Below are positions 49,440 through 58,415 of a DNA stretch of 64,000 bases, piece by piece. This DNA comes from JADKAV01 sp037045455. GTDB lineage: Bacteria > Actinomycetota > Actinomycetes > S36-B12 > UBA10799. How positions within the stretch are numbered: position 1 is the first letter of the stretch; each line of letters opens with the position of its first letter. The stretch covers positions 124,001-188,000 of the forward strand of contig JBAOIN010000003.1 of the NCBI GenBank assembly GCA_037045455.1, given 5' to 3'. The notes below the pieces were generated by a model. It searched no databases and had not been told where the DNA came from. It saw only the letters and a list, made by a program, of their open reading frames with translations. The position numbers and the translations under genes are program-made.

Positions 49440-50598
49440 ACCACGCCACCATCACGCGAACCTTGCCCGAGAAGGGCGTGGAGCAGAGCGTCGCGATCTG
49501 GCCAGAGCGTGTGACTCGCGTTCAAGGCACCAGGCCCTTGTCAGCATCGACTCGGCTGCCGGAATCGCAGAAGAATCGGACTCGGAATCGAGAACTCAAG
49601 GGTTCCCAGCGTGGCTACAGGAAGGGTCGCGACAGTTGTCCCGTAGACCGAGCCTTCGAGGATCGCCCGGGCCTCACGCGTATACAAGAAGGCCCAGAGG
49701 GGGAGCCGCATCCACTCGTTCTCGGGAGCGAAATCGACCAGCAGCATATGGTGCCGTGAACAAAGCCTCATCGACATCGTCAGGCACTGAAGCAGGCCAA
49801 CCGATGATCTCGTGCTTCCAGGTCTGCTCCACCCCCGTGACAAGCAGAGAGCCCCTCGCGATGTGGTGCTTACGCCTTGGTCTCGCCGTTGTAGAACTTG
49901 AAGCCGGAACGCTTCAGCCACCCGAAGTTCTCCGCATTACCCATGTTGACCATTGGCATGCCTTCGCCCTCTGACACGAGGATGCGCGCCCTTGTAAGAT
50001 ATAACCACTTTAGCCGAATCTCGGCCCACGTCCGCGAACCACGCGGCGCCTCGCTGACGGCCGCGCTCAGGGTAGCGACTGCTCAGACTCGCTCGGAGAA
50101 GCCCAGATGGACCGTCGGTTGGATTCGATTTTGTCGTCGAGGGCGCCGAGGGTTGCGGCGATGGCCCTCTGCTCCTCGATCGGTGGGACGGCCACAGGCA
50201 CGTCTGGCGATGTAGTTGCGGTTAAGCGATCGCTTGGACGCTGCCGGAGTTGTAGGCCGTTAGGTCGGTCGCAACGAAACCAGTAGTAGGCGAATCTTGG
50301 GTCATTGCCCAGGAAGTCCGTGGCGTAGAGCACTGTGTTCAAAGGCCAGTAATCGTCATCTGACCAAGTATGTAGCCGACACCGATTGTTGGCTTGCTCG
50401 GCCCACCACGAAGCCTCGACCTGAGACACGGGCCTCGTCATGCCAGTCCGCGTCACCTCTCCCGATGACAGCACCGTTGATCGAACCTTGCCCGCCGCCT
50501 GTTCCGCTGGACGGCAGGTCGTAAGCCGCGCTGGAGGCCGTATGAACTCCGAACTAGTGGCCTAGCGTAGTCCAGCCCTTCGGCAGTGCGTCGGTCAT
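49420..50598 (-). CDS. hsdS: type I specificity subunit HsdS (many frameshifts)
   Basis: ATG 50598 (MTDALPKGWTTLG) overlaps the hsdM stop. A first target-recognition domain is followed by the central conserved region VAVPPIEEQRAIAATLGALD and DDKIESNRR at about 50090-50215. A second domain begins SEGEGMPMVNMGNAENFGW (about 49945) and includes FKFYNGETKA; the terminal conserved region RDALLHALL is near 49470. It sets the DNA recognition sequence of the methylase and nuclease. The sequence is badly shifted, so the recognition domains cannot be read in full. The DNA is less GC-rich here than in hsdM, as usual for recombining specificity genes. Confidence 0.8.
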
Positions 50599-52163
50599 TG
50601 CAGAGCCTCCAGCCGCTGCCGGATTTCCTGTTCGAGTTCTCGTCCGCGGTCGAATTCGGCGTAGAGCTCTTTGGTGAGGCGGGCGATCTTGTCGGCGATG
50701 GGTTCGTCGTCTTCTTCGGCCTCTTCGGCGCCGACGTAGCGGCCGGGGGTGAGGACGAAGTCGTGCTGCTTGATCTCGTCGAGGCTGGCGGCCTTGGCGA
50801 AGCCGGGCACGTCCTCGTACCCGCCGTCGTGGTTGCGCCAGGCGTGGTAGGTGTCGGCGATCTTGGCGATGTCGGCGTCGTCGAGGACGCGCAGCCGACG
50901 GGTCTCCATGCGCCCGAGTTTCCGGGCGTCGATGAACAGCGACTTCGCCGTCGCGTTTGCGGTGGCCGTTGCCGTGGCGGTCTTTGGAGACGAACCACAG
51001 GCTGACGGGGATGCCGGTGTTGAAGAAGAGCTTGTCGGGCATGGCGACGATGCAGTCGACCAGGTCGGCTTCGACGAGCCGGCGGCGAATCTCGCCTTCG
51101 CCGCCGGTCTTCGACGACAGGGACCCGTTGGCCAGGACGAACCCGGCGGTGCCCTTGGGGTGACAGGTGGTAGATGAAGTGCTGGACCCAGGCGAAGTTG
51201 GCGTTGCCTTCCGGTGGGGTGCCGTATGCCCAGCGGGGGTCGTCGGCGAGTTTGGCGTCCCACCAGTTGGACACGTTGAACGGCGGGTTGGCCAGGACGA
51301 AGTCGGCGCGCAGGTCGGGGTGCAGGTCCGCGGTGAAGGAGTCGGCGGAGCGGTCGCCGAGGTCGGCTTCGATGCCGCGCAGGGCGAGGTTCATCTTGGC
51401 CAGTCGCCAGGTGGTGTCGGTGAATTCCTGGCCGTAGACGCTGATGGTGTTGGCGTTGCCGCCGTGGGCTTTGACGAACTTGGCGGATTCCACGAACATG
51501 CCGCCGGAGCCGCAGGCGGGGTCGTAGACGCGGCCCTCGTACGGTTCGAGCATCTCGACGAGGGTGTGGACGACGCTGCGGGGGGTGTAGAACGCGCCGG
51601 CGTCTTTGCCGGTTTCTTTGCCGGCGAATTGGCCGAGGAAGTACTCGTAGACCCGGCCGAGGACGTCGTCGGAGCCGTGGTCGTCGGTTTCGGTGAACCC
51701 GATGGAGCCGATGAGGTCGACGAGTTGGCCGAGGCGGCCTTTGTCGAGGCCTTCGCGGCCGTAGTTGCGGGGGAGTACACCGCGGATGACCGGGTTCTCG
51801 CTTCTCGATGAGGTCCATGGCGTGGTCGATGTCGGTGCCGATGGTGGGCAGTTTGGCTTTGGCCTGGATGGTGTCCCAGCGGGCGTCGGCGGGTACCCAG
51901 AACACGTTGTGGGAGGCGTACTCGTCGCGGGCTTCGAGGAAGTCGGTGAGCCGGTCTGCGGGCATGCCGTCGGCGATGAGTTCGGCTTCGAGTTGCGCGC
52001 GGCGGGCTTCGAAGCCGTCGGAGATGTACTTCAGGAAGACCAGGCCGAGGACGACGTGCTTGTATTCGCTGGGCTCCTGGTTGCCGCGCAGTGCGTCGGC
52101 GGCTTCCCAGAGGCGCTGTTCAAGGGATTTGGGTTGGGCCGTCTTCTTAGCGGCGCGCGCCAT
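50595..52163 (-). CDS. hsdM: type I restriction-modification N6-adenine methyltransferase, HsdM (frameshifts)
   Basis: ATG 52163 (MARAAKKTAQPKSLEQRLWEA) with a GGAGGAACG ribosome-binding site; stop TGA at 50595. The N-terminal HsdM domain (YKHVVLGLVFLKYISDGFE) is in the first frame, then SAM motif YDPACGSGGMFVES and catalytic NPPF in ANPPFNVSNWW in the second, and the end FDRGRELEQEIRQRLEALQ back in the first. The shifts cancel (length divisible by 3) and the protein has 522 residues. It methylates the HsdS target to protect host DNA. It is the first gene of the hsd operon. Confidence 0.92.
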   Translation of the reverse strand: MARAAKKTAQPKSLEQRLWEAADALRGNQEPSEYKHVVLGLVFLKYISDGFEARRAQLEAELIADGMPADRLTDFLEARDEYASHNVFWVPADARWDTIQAKAKLPTIGTDIDHAMDLIEKREPGHPRCTPPQLRPRRPRQRPPRPTRRPHRLHRVHRNRRPRLRRRPRPGLRVLPRPIRRQRNRQRRRRVLHPPQRRPHPRRDARTVRGPRLRPRLRLRRHVRGIRQVRQSPRRQRQHHQRLRPGIHRHHLATGQDEPRPARHRSRPRRPLRRLLHRGPAPRPARRLRPGQPAVQRVQLVGRQTRRRPPLGIRHPTGRQRQLRLGPALHLPPVTPRAPPGSSWPTGPCRRRPAAKARFAAGSSKPTWSTASSPCPTSSSSTPASPSACGSSPKTATATATANATAKSLFIDARKLGRMETRRLRVLDDADIAKIADTYHAWRNHDGGYEDVPGFAKAASLDEIKQHDFVLTPGRYVGAEEAEEDDEPIADKIARLTKELYAEFDRGRELEQEIRQRLEALQ

Positions 52164-53204
52164 GAAACGTTCCTCCCGTAAAGCCCCGCTGTTCTCTGGC
52201 GACAATAGCGGCTCGACCTGACTCATTCTGTGGGATCTGGTCGGTCACTGGCTCGTCCGGGCGCAATAGGTTCAGCGCCTGGTCGTGGTCCAGGGCAGAC
52301 GGTCCCAGGCCCTCGCGAGAATCCTGTTTCTGCGCTGCGGTTGATCTGCGAATGCGCTCTGGAGGTGCCAGCCTTCCCGTTCCGGGTCCGTCATCAGGTC
52401 TTGAACCAGGCTCAGGGCGTGTTGAGCGTCTTGCAGCGTAACCATCGTTTCGATCTCCTCAATCCCGCAGACCCTGTTCGGTCAGTGAGACTGAGTGAGA
52501 TTGGGTGGGCATGACCGAGGCGCATGCGGACTGCTATCGGATCGCCCATCCGATCGCGCCCATCTGAGTTCTTCCTGCCTGTGCATGACACGACGGGTAC
52601 GCCGTCACTCCAAGAAGACGAGCGTCGCCCATCAAGCGCGTCTCCGCGCTGAACATAGCTCACTCGCGGGTGGCCGATACGTTCATTGGATCTGCAGCGG
52701 ATGTGACGCGATTGGGGGTTGACTTCCATTGGGGACAGAACTCCGGGGATGATGCAGACTACATCGGGCGTGGGTCGTTCGAAACCCTCCTTGACAAGCA
52801 CCTGTCGAGGCAACCGATGACTTTGCGACAGATAGCGAGGCTGGGCACGCCATCAAGTTCGGTGCGGGCGATCGCTCGACGCTGTGGCCGGGGGCATGGA
52901 CGGGGCATGCAACATGGTCCTCGGAAGCCGTCTGCTGGTCCGATTCCTGATGTCGATAGGGGCCTACCGCGCGATGAGAAGCAGCCGTGCGATCAGCTGA
53001 TAGAGGCCATGCGTGATAGGCCTCGTCCTGACTGACCAGCACCAGGAGTCTGCGTGAGTAATCCACTGGCCCAGCGTCGACTTGCCAGTGCTTCCTCGGC
53101 CAAGGGGTTATATCGGCGATCTGCTGGACTCCTCGTCCGACCTCGATGACTGAACTTGGCCGTGGTGCGTTGCCGCGTTGACCGCCAGCAAAATCCCGCG
53201 CCAG
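52164..53204. other. about 1 kb of island without a supportable gene
   Basis: The sequence between hsdM and the membrane-protein gene has no reading frame with recognisable domains on either strand. On the minus strand at 53062-53094 a short Walker A-like remnant GSTGKSTLGQW can be read, with a stop just upstream, which may be decayed coding DNA. It presumably holds the promoter of the hsd operon close to hsdM, but no clear -10/-35 is visible. Confidence 0.6.
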
Positions 53205-53938
53205 TCAAATCGCAGCCGGCGGCGAACCTTCAGCTCCTGGCCAGTACGCGATCAACGCATCCCACATGGCCGCCATCGCGTTCTCAGCCTGCCGACTTGC
53301 CTGATCGAGACGGGCAAGGGCGGCCTCTTCAGCGGACCGCGCCTCCGACGTCAAGGAACCGTACGTGGCCACTACGTCCCGATAAGCCGCGTACTTCGCC
53401 TTGTATGCCTGGGCGATGAGCGTCATTTGTGACGTGATGTCTTCCGGGACCGCAGACGGCGCACTATCCGCGACCCGGTACATCTGGTCAACCGCGTCGG
53501 CCATCGTGCGGTGGTTCTCTTCCCACAGGTCTGGCGGGTGAACCATCGTGACGCCAGTGCCGATCGTGTGGTAGTCCTTCAATGGTTTGGCCCCCGCATC
53601 CCAATGGTCCAGCGCCCCCGCGACCTCCTCGATCCAGGTGTTGAATGCGGGCAGCCAAACGGGTGCTGAGGGTGAGGGCTTTGCGCTTGGGCTGCTGACC
53701 GTGTTACTGGGGACCCATAATGACAGTGATGTGTAGGCAAGACCGCCGACCAGCAAGAGCCCGCCGACCACCAACCACACGAGCAGGGTGCGGTTCAGCC
53801 CCCCTGGCCTGGATGATGCCTTGTGGGGTCGTGCGAGTGGTAGCCATTGCGTCCCGTCCTCATTGAGTACGTGCCCGCCTACGACCTGCCCAGGTCGGTG
53901 CTGCTCGGTGCTGGTCCGCGTTGGCGATCGTCACTCAT
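53205..53938 (-). CDS. membrane-anchored hypothetical protein (one or two frameshifts)
   Basis: The well-supported part ends at 53205 and extends to about 53,830. It contains one transmembrane helix (LLVWLVVGGLLLVGGLAYTSLSLW), a Ser/Pro linker (SSPSAKPSPSAPVWLP) and an extracytoplasmic all-helical domain (VEDITSQMTLIAQAYKAKYAAY-like, SEARSAEEAALARLDQAS). With a shift near 53895 the N-terminus extends to ATG 53938 (MSDDRQRGPAPSSTD) and reads GQVVGGHVLNEDGTQWLPL. No family recognised. It is the last gene of the island before the right attachment site. Confidence 0.6.
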
Positions 53939-54108
53939 CACGGCTCCCCGTTCGTGTCCCAAGTACATTGTGACAGGGCGCGGATCACTCCCGTTGTCCC
54001 CTGGTTGTCCCCAAAACCCTGCGTAACTACCCGCCACAGGACGGACGGAACGGCACGATCCGTGCTCAGACAGACGCGCCGTTCCGCACGGCCCTCATGC
54101 GTGTCGCT

Positions 54109-54144
54109 AATCCGGCTTACAGACCGACTCGCCACCTTCGGTCT
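54109..54144 (+). other. attachment site, right
   Basis: 36 bases identical to 42943-42978 at the rnpB 3' end. The bases after it differ from the rnpB side after two positions. GTTGTCCCC pairs lie about 100 bp inside, at 53993 and 54004. Confidence 0.88.
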
Positions 54145-54163
54145 CGTTGCGGCCGGCTCACGC

Positions 54164-54961
54164 TCAAGTAGACACGGGGTATTCGCACTGGCCGTTTGCC
54201 TTGTGCCCGACCACGTTCACCTGACCGGGGTAGTACCCGAAGGACAGGTTGGGGCGAATGCCCCAGCAATTGAGGTTGCGCCCGATCGTGTTGCGCACGA
54301 CGTACGCGCTCAGGCTGGCGTCTGGGTGATCCTCGGTCACGGTGATGTTCATCAACGTTGCGTTGCCGCCGATGCTGTTGAACAACACACCGAACCAGTT
54401 CGCGGTCACATGGCCCACGGTCAGGTTGTGCCCGATCGTGTTGTTTTTGATCGACCACGGGATGTCGCCGCCGCCACCGATGAACGTGACGTTCCCCTTC
54501 ACCGTCGTTCCGTTCAGCAGGACGGTGTTCGCGCCGATGGCCGTAACGTTGCCGTTCACGGTGATGGTGGAGTGCCCGTCTGCGTACGGGTCGAGGCACG
54601 GATGTCCGGACTTCCCGGGGACATCGGGCTGGCAGCCCATCCCCAGGAACGAGTCCACCCCCGCGGTGACGTTGCGTCCGACGGTGATGGTCGCCGGCGC
54701 GCTTTGAGCGTCGAACACGGCACCTGGCAGGACGTTGATGTTCCCAGCGATGCTGTACACGCCGCCGGGCTCGACATCGCACGCACCGGCGACCGTGACG
54801 CTTGCGTAACTCCCGGGTGGGATGCGCTTCATGTTCAGTGGGAACTCCCCACCTGTGCAGGTGTAGGCCCTCCCGCTGTGCGCGCCAGCCATCGCCGGGG
54901 ACACGATCACACCGGCCGCGAGTAGCCCTGCTGTTCCGATCACTGCCATGAATCTGCGCAT
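54164..54961 (-). CDS. secreted protein with beta-helix-like repeats
   Basis: About 265 residues from ATG 54961 (MRRFMAVIGTAGLLAAG), with a signal peptide cleaved after AMAGA. The mature protein repeats short strand-turn units: ASVTVAGACDV, GNINVLPGAVFDA, TITVGRNVTAG, TITVNGNVTAIG, TVKGNVTFIGGG, NTIGHNLTVGHV, NTIGRNLNCWG. The regular N-x-T-V/I spacing suggests a right-handed parallel beta-helix. Six Cys may form disulfides. Family and function are unknown. It lies directly outside the island, 19 bp from the right attachment site. Confidence 0.75.
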   Translation of the reverse strand: MRRFMAVIGTAGLLAAGVIVSPAMAGAHSGRAYTCTGGEFPLNMKRIPPGSYASVTVAGACDVEPGGVYSIAGNINVLPGAVFDAQSAPATITVGRNVTAGVDSFLGMGCQPDVPGKSGHPCLDPYADGHSTITVNGNVTAIGANTVLLNGTTVKGNVTFIGGGGDIPWSIKNNTIGHNLTVGHVTANWFGVLFNSIGGNATLMNITVTEDHPDASLSAYVVRNTIGRNLNCWGIRPNLSFGYYPGQVNVVGHKANGQCEYPVST

Positions 54962-55170
54962 TTCGGGGGCCTGCCCTTCTCGAGACGGGCTCACGGCTGG
55001 TAAGCCCTGCGGCCAGAGTAGGCTTGCCTAAGAGACCTGTATACGGGCGATTCTGTAGTCGCCCGAGCACCTACGGTGAGGTGACTCTTCCCAGACTGAC
55101 TCGCGGGTTGAGCGTTGGGGAGGCCGGCCCCACCGGCTGGCTGAATTGACTGATGTGGACCTCGAGTCCA

Positions 55171-55623
55171 CTATCGAGGTCGCCACCGCTTCCACGTGGC
55201 GCTGCCCTGGACGCGCAGCTTGCCCTCCGCCCACAGTTCGACGTCTACCTCCATCGCGGACTCGTCCGCCTGGCTCACCCAGGCGCGCAGCCGCGTGGAC
55301 CCGGCCAGCGGCGTCGGGCGCAGGTAGCGCACGGTCAGGCCCGAGGTCACGAACGGCAGGGGTACGCCACCGGACGTCAGCCCCAGACGCTGCGCCTCGA
55401 GCAACATCGGTGTGGCGCTGTGGCAGTCGAGCACGGTGCAGATGATCCCGCCGTTGAGGAAGCCCAGGCCGTTGTCGTGTTCAGGCCAGGGGACGAAGTC
55501 GGCCACCGTGCCAGCTTCGGCCGCGAAGCTGCGCAGTCGCAGGCCCTTGGGGTTGGCTGGTCCGCACCCGAAGCACGTCATCTCGGGGAAGAAGCGTTCC
55601 TGCAGGCTGATGCCGTTGTTCAC
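55171..55623 (-). CDS. PaaI-type hotdog thioesterase
   Basis: 150 residues from GTG 55623 (VNNGISLQERFF). The hallmark CFGCGPANPKGLRLRS of one PaaI-like subfamily is followed by the hotdog helix NGLGFLNGGIICTVLDCHSA and the strands VTSGLTVRYLRPTPLAG. It would hydrolyse an acyl-CoA or related thioester in the cytoplasm; the substrate is unknown. It ends with KRWRPR. The vapBC pair lies upstream on the same strand. Confidence 0.88.
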   Translation of the reverse strand: MNNGISLQERFFPEMTCFGCGPANPKGLRLRSFAAEAGTVADFVPWPEHDNGLGFLNGGIICTVLDCHSATPMLLEAQRLGLTSGGVPLPFVTSGLTVRYLRPTPLAGSTRLRAWVSQADESAMEVDVELWAEGKLRVQGSATWKRWRPR

Positions 55624-55657
55624 CGGCCTACTCCCTCCGTGCTGGGGGCCGCAGTGG

Positions 55658-56083
55658 TCACTGCAGCGGGTTGATCCACGTGCAGTCCGGGAAGCGGGCG
55701 AAGTCACTGTCGTTGGACGCTACAGGCACTCCGTATTCGATCGCCAGCGCCGCCAGCTGGGCGTCCGGCACCAGATTCGCCGTGATCTGCGAACGGGCGA
55801 TCAGCTGCCCGAGGATAGCTGCCGTGTCCTTGGACGCAGCCGGGATCCAGACGTTGTCCAACGCCAGCCAGTCGCTGACGAACTCCCATGCCGCCCCGGG
55901 GGACAGCGGGGTGCGGCTTGCGCGGGGGTGGGTAGCGATGCGCAGGAAGGCGCCGAGTGTCTGCCATGGCAGCCCGATCCGGCGGGGACTGTTGAGAGTG
56001 TCTTCGAGCCACTCGCTGGACCGCGTGTGGAGCGGGCTCGTCTGATCCACCGCGTAGAGCAGGATGTTCGCGTCAACGATCAT
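55658..56083 (-). CDS. vapC: VapC-type PIN-domain toxin
   Basis: 141 residues from ATG 56083 (MIVDANILLYAVDQ). PIN-domain acidic residues: Asp4 in VDAN, Glu in SEWLEDTL, Asp in LVPDAQLAALAIEYG and Asp in ASNDSDFARF. Expected to be a metal-dependent endoribonuclease inhibited by VapB. It overlaps the vapB stop by 11 bases, typical for a toxin-antitoxin pair. Confidence 0.92.
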   Translation of the reverse strand: MIVDANILLYAVDQTSPLHTRSSEWLEDTLNSPRRIGLPWQTLGAFLRIATHPRASRTPLSPGAAWEFVSDWLALDNVWIPAASKDTAAILGQLIARSQITANLVPDAQLAALAIEYGVPVASNDSDFARFPDCTWINPLQ

Positions 56084-56300
56084 CGTCGTCGAGGGTGTCG
56101 AGGACCTCGGCAATGTTGCTCACGTCCAGACGCAAACCCAGAGACGTGCTGCGCTGCTGGAATCGGCCCGGCTGGCGGCGGCCCGCCATCCCGGCCCTGG
56201 CCAACTCGTTGAGTGCCTCGCTGACACCCAATCCCCGCTGCTTGCGCAGTCGCACAAGTTCCGCAGCAACGTCATCGGCAAGAGTGACCGTCGTACGCAT
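56073..56300 (-). CDS. vapB: VapB-type ribbon-helix-helix antitoxin
   Basis: 75 residues from ATG 56300. The N-terminal MRTTVTLADDVAAELVRLRK is a typical RHH strand-helix, with GLGVSEALNELARAG as the second helix; the acidic tail VSNIAEVLDTLDDDD would bind the toxin. It should bind the palindrome just upstream and repress the operon with VapC. Confidence 0.9.
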   Translation of the reverse strand: MRTTVTLADDVAAELVRLRKQRGLGVSEALNELARAGMAGRRQPGRFQQRSTSLGLRLDVSNIAEVLDTLDDDDR

Positions 56301-56306
56301 GCTGTG

Positions 56307-56324
56307 ATAATAGCATCATGATGC
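56307..56324 (-). promoter_or_regulatory. vapBC promoter with operator palindrome
   Basis: A perfect 12-bp palindrome GCATCATGATGC (56313-56324) lies next to a minus-strand -10-like TATTAT (56307-56312), 7-12 bases before the vapB start. A dimeric RHH repressor bound there would block the promoter, the usual autoregulation of vapBC. The -35 is not clear. The remaining 340 bases up to the ABC-F gene hold nothing else recognisable. Confidence 0.65.
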
Positions 56325-56667
56325 CCTACAGTTGATGCTCTGATGAATGGACTCGCAAAGTCCTGGGGCGTGAGAAAGGTCCGGCCGAAACTCTCCTTGA
56401 CATGAGGGATTGTCGGTGCCGCCGCCGGTGCGCATGATCATCAGCAACATGCCCATGCCTTGGGGATCTGAAGGTGGGCGTCTGCGAGGGTGCGGGTCCG
56501 ACGGCACTTGCGTGCCGCCGTTATGGCAACTGCCGCCATGACCAGTGGCCGAGGCGACATGATCTTCCCTGCGGTAGGGGGTCAATGTAGTGCCAGCCGA
56601 CGCGGAGGAGCCAGCGCGATCAGAAACCGCCGCGCCGCGGGCAACACTGCGCCCGTACCGTTGATCC

Positions 56668-58395
56668 GTGGGCCATGTGGACGTCTCCGGCGTGCGCTAC
56701 GACCTGCCGGACGGCCGGGTCCTGCTCGACGAGGTCTCTTTCCGGGTGGGCGACGGGCAGAAGGTCGCGCTGGTCGGCGCCAACGGATCGGGCAAGACGA
56801 CGTTGCTGCGCATCATCGTCGGCGACATCGCACCGCACGAGGGCGGGATCGCGCGCTCGGGTGGCCTGGGCGTGATGCGGCAGTTCGTCGGTCAGGGGGT
56901 GGTCGCGGAGGGGTTCGACGATCCAACCGTGGCCGACCTGCTGCTGTCGGTTGCGCCGGATCGGGTGCGGGTTGCCGCCCGCGCCATTGAGGGTTACGAG
57001 TTGGCGCTCATGGAAACCGACGACCACGCGACCCAGATGAAGTACGCCGCAGCCCTGGCTGAATACGCCGATGCCGGTGGCTACGACGCCGAAGTGACGT
57101 GGGATGTGTGCACGACCTCCGCCCTCGGGGTGTCCTTCGACAAAGCCAAGTACCGGTCGCTGCGCACCTTGTCGGGAGGGGAGCAGAAACGGCTGGTGCT
57201 CGAGTACTTGTTCGCCGGACCGGACGAGGTACTGCTGCTCGACGAACCGGACAACTACCTCGACGTACCGGGCAAGATCTGGCTCGAGCAGCGCATCAAC
57301 GAGTCCGACAAGACGATCCTGTTCATTTCCCACGACCGCGAGTTGCTGGCCAACACCGCAACCCGGGTTGTCACGGTGGAACTCGGCGCCGCCGGCAATC
57401 AGACCTGGACACATCCCGGCGGTTACGCGTCCTACCACGACGCGCGGCGGGACCGGTTCGAGCGACTTGACGAGTTGCGCAGGCGCTGGGACGAGGAGCA
57501 CCAGAAGCTCAAGACGCTAGTGACGACCTTGCGGCAGAAGTCGGCCTACAACGACGGGATGGCCAGCCGCTATCAGGCCGCCCAGACCCGGTTGCGGAAG
57601 TTCGAGGAAGCCGGGCCGCCGACCGAACAGCCGCGGGAGCAGCGGGTGGTCATGCGCCTGGCTGGAGGCCGCACGGGGAAGCGGGCGCTGGTCTGCGAGA
57701 AGCTCGAGCTGCGGCTTCCCGACGCGGAATTGATGCGGCCCTTCGACCTCGAGGTCTGGTACGGCGAACGGGTGGCTGTTCTGGGCAGCAATGGGTCCGG
57801 CAAGTCGCACTTCCTGCGGCTGCTCGCCGCAGGCGGCTCGGATCCCGACCTCGAGCACTCACCCGTGGGCGAGGGCGACATCGCGCCCGTCGCGCACGCC
57901 GGCGTCGCGCGGCTCGGCGCTCGGGTGCGGCCGGGCTGGTTCGTGCAGACCCACGAGCATCCCGAACTGGTGGGGCGCACCTTGCTGGACATCCTGCACA
58001 GGGGCGATCGCACACCCGACGGTCGCGGCCGGTCTGGCGTCGGGCGGGAACAGGCGGCGCGGGTACTCGACAGGTACGAACTGGCGCATGCGGCTGAGCT
58101 GACGTTCGACGCGCTGTCGGGCGGTCAACAAGCGAGATTCCAGATTCTTCTGTTGGAGCTGTCCGGCGCCACGATGTTGCTGCTCGACGAGCCCACTGAC
58201 AACCTCGACGTTGAGTCCGCGGAAGCTCTCGAAGCGGGTCTGAGCACCTTCGAGGGCACGGTCCTGGCAGTCACCCACGACCGGTGGTTCGCGCGCGGCT
58301 TTGATCGTTTCCTCGTGTTCGGCAGCGATGGGGTCGTGTACGAATCAGACAAGCCGGTGTGGGACGAGGCGCGGGTGCAACGCCCGCGCACATGA
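56668..58395 (+). CDS. ABC-F family ATPase (ribosome-associated or antibiotic-protection type)
   Basis: 575 residues from GTG 56668. Two ABC domains in one chain without membrane segments: first Walker A LVGANGSGKTT, signature TLSGGEQKR and Walker B VLLLDEPDNYLD; second Walker A LGSNGSGKSH, signature LSGGQQAR and LLLDEPTDNLD. A basic, helical linker (RRWDEEHQKLKTLVTTLRQK) lies between them. ABC-F proteins act at the ribosome E site; some protect against antibiotics, others tune translation. Which applies here cannot be told from sequence. Confidence 0.92.
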   Translation: MGHVDVSGVRYDLPDGRVLLDEVSFRVGDGQKVALVGANGSGKTTLLRIIVGDIAPHEGGIARSGGLGVMRQFVGQGVVAEGFDDPTVADLLLSVAPDRVRVAARAIEGYELALMETDDHATQMKYAAALAEYADAGGYDAEVTWDVCTTSALGVSFDKAKYRSLRTLSGGEQKRLVLEYLFAGPDEVLLLDEPDNYLDVPGKIWLEQRINESDKTILFISHDRELLANTATRVVTVELGAAGNQTWTHPGGYASYHDARRDRFERLDELRRRWDEEHQKLKTLVTTLRQKSAYNDGMASRYQAAQTRLRKFEEAGPPTEQPREQRVVMRLAGGRTGKRALVCEKLELRLPDAELMRPFDLEVWYGERVAVLGSNGSGKSHFLRLLAAGGSDPDLEHSPVGEGDIAPVAHAGVARLGARVRPGWFVQTHEHPELVGRTLLDILHRGDRTPDGRGRSGVGREQAARVLDRYELAHAAELTFDALSGGQQARFQILLLELSGATMLLLDEPTDNLDVESAEALEAGLSTFEGTVLAVTHDRWFARGFDRFLVFGSDGVVYESDKPVWDEARVQRPRT

Positions 58396-58415
58396 TCGGC
58401 CTGCAGCGATTGCGG

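Larger units (their letters stand above)
42943..54144. mobile_element. genomic island integrated at the 3' end of rnpB
   Basis: An 11.2-kb segment bounded by an identical 36-bp direct repeat that contains the rnpB 3' end. Next to the left copy is the C-terminal part of a tyrosine integrase pointing at rnpB, the usual layout for site-specific elements. The cargo is a type I restriction-modification locus with two embedded genes. Each end carries a pair of GTTGTCCCC direct repeats 11 bp apart (43025 and 43036; 53993 and 54004), likely integrase arm sites. With no complete integrase or transfer gene, it is probably fixed in place. Confidence 0.88.

Noticed and set aside
53062..53094. Walker A-like GSTGKSTLGQW as an ATPase gene
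   Set aside because: Stops lie close on both sides and no other ATPase motif is found; at most a decayed fragment.
42943..54144. Prophage
   Set aside because: No capsid, terminase, portal, tail or lysis genes; the cargo is restriction-modification and related genes only.
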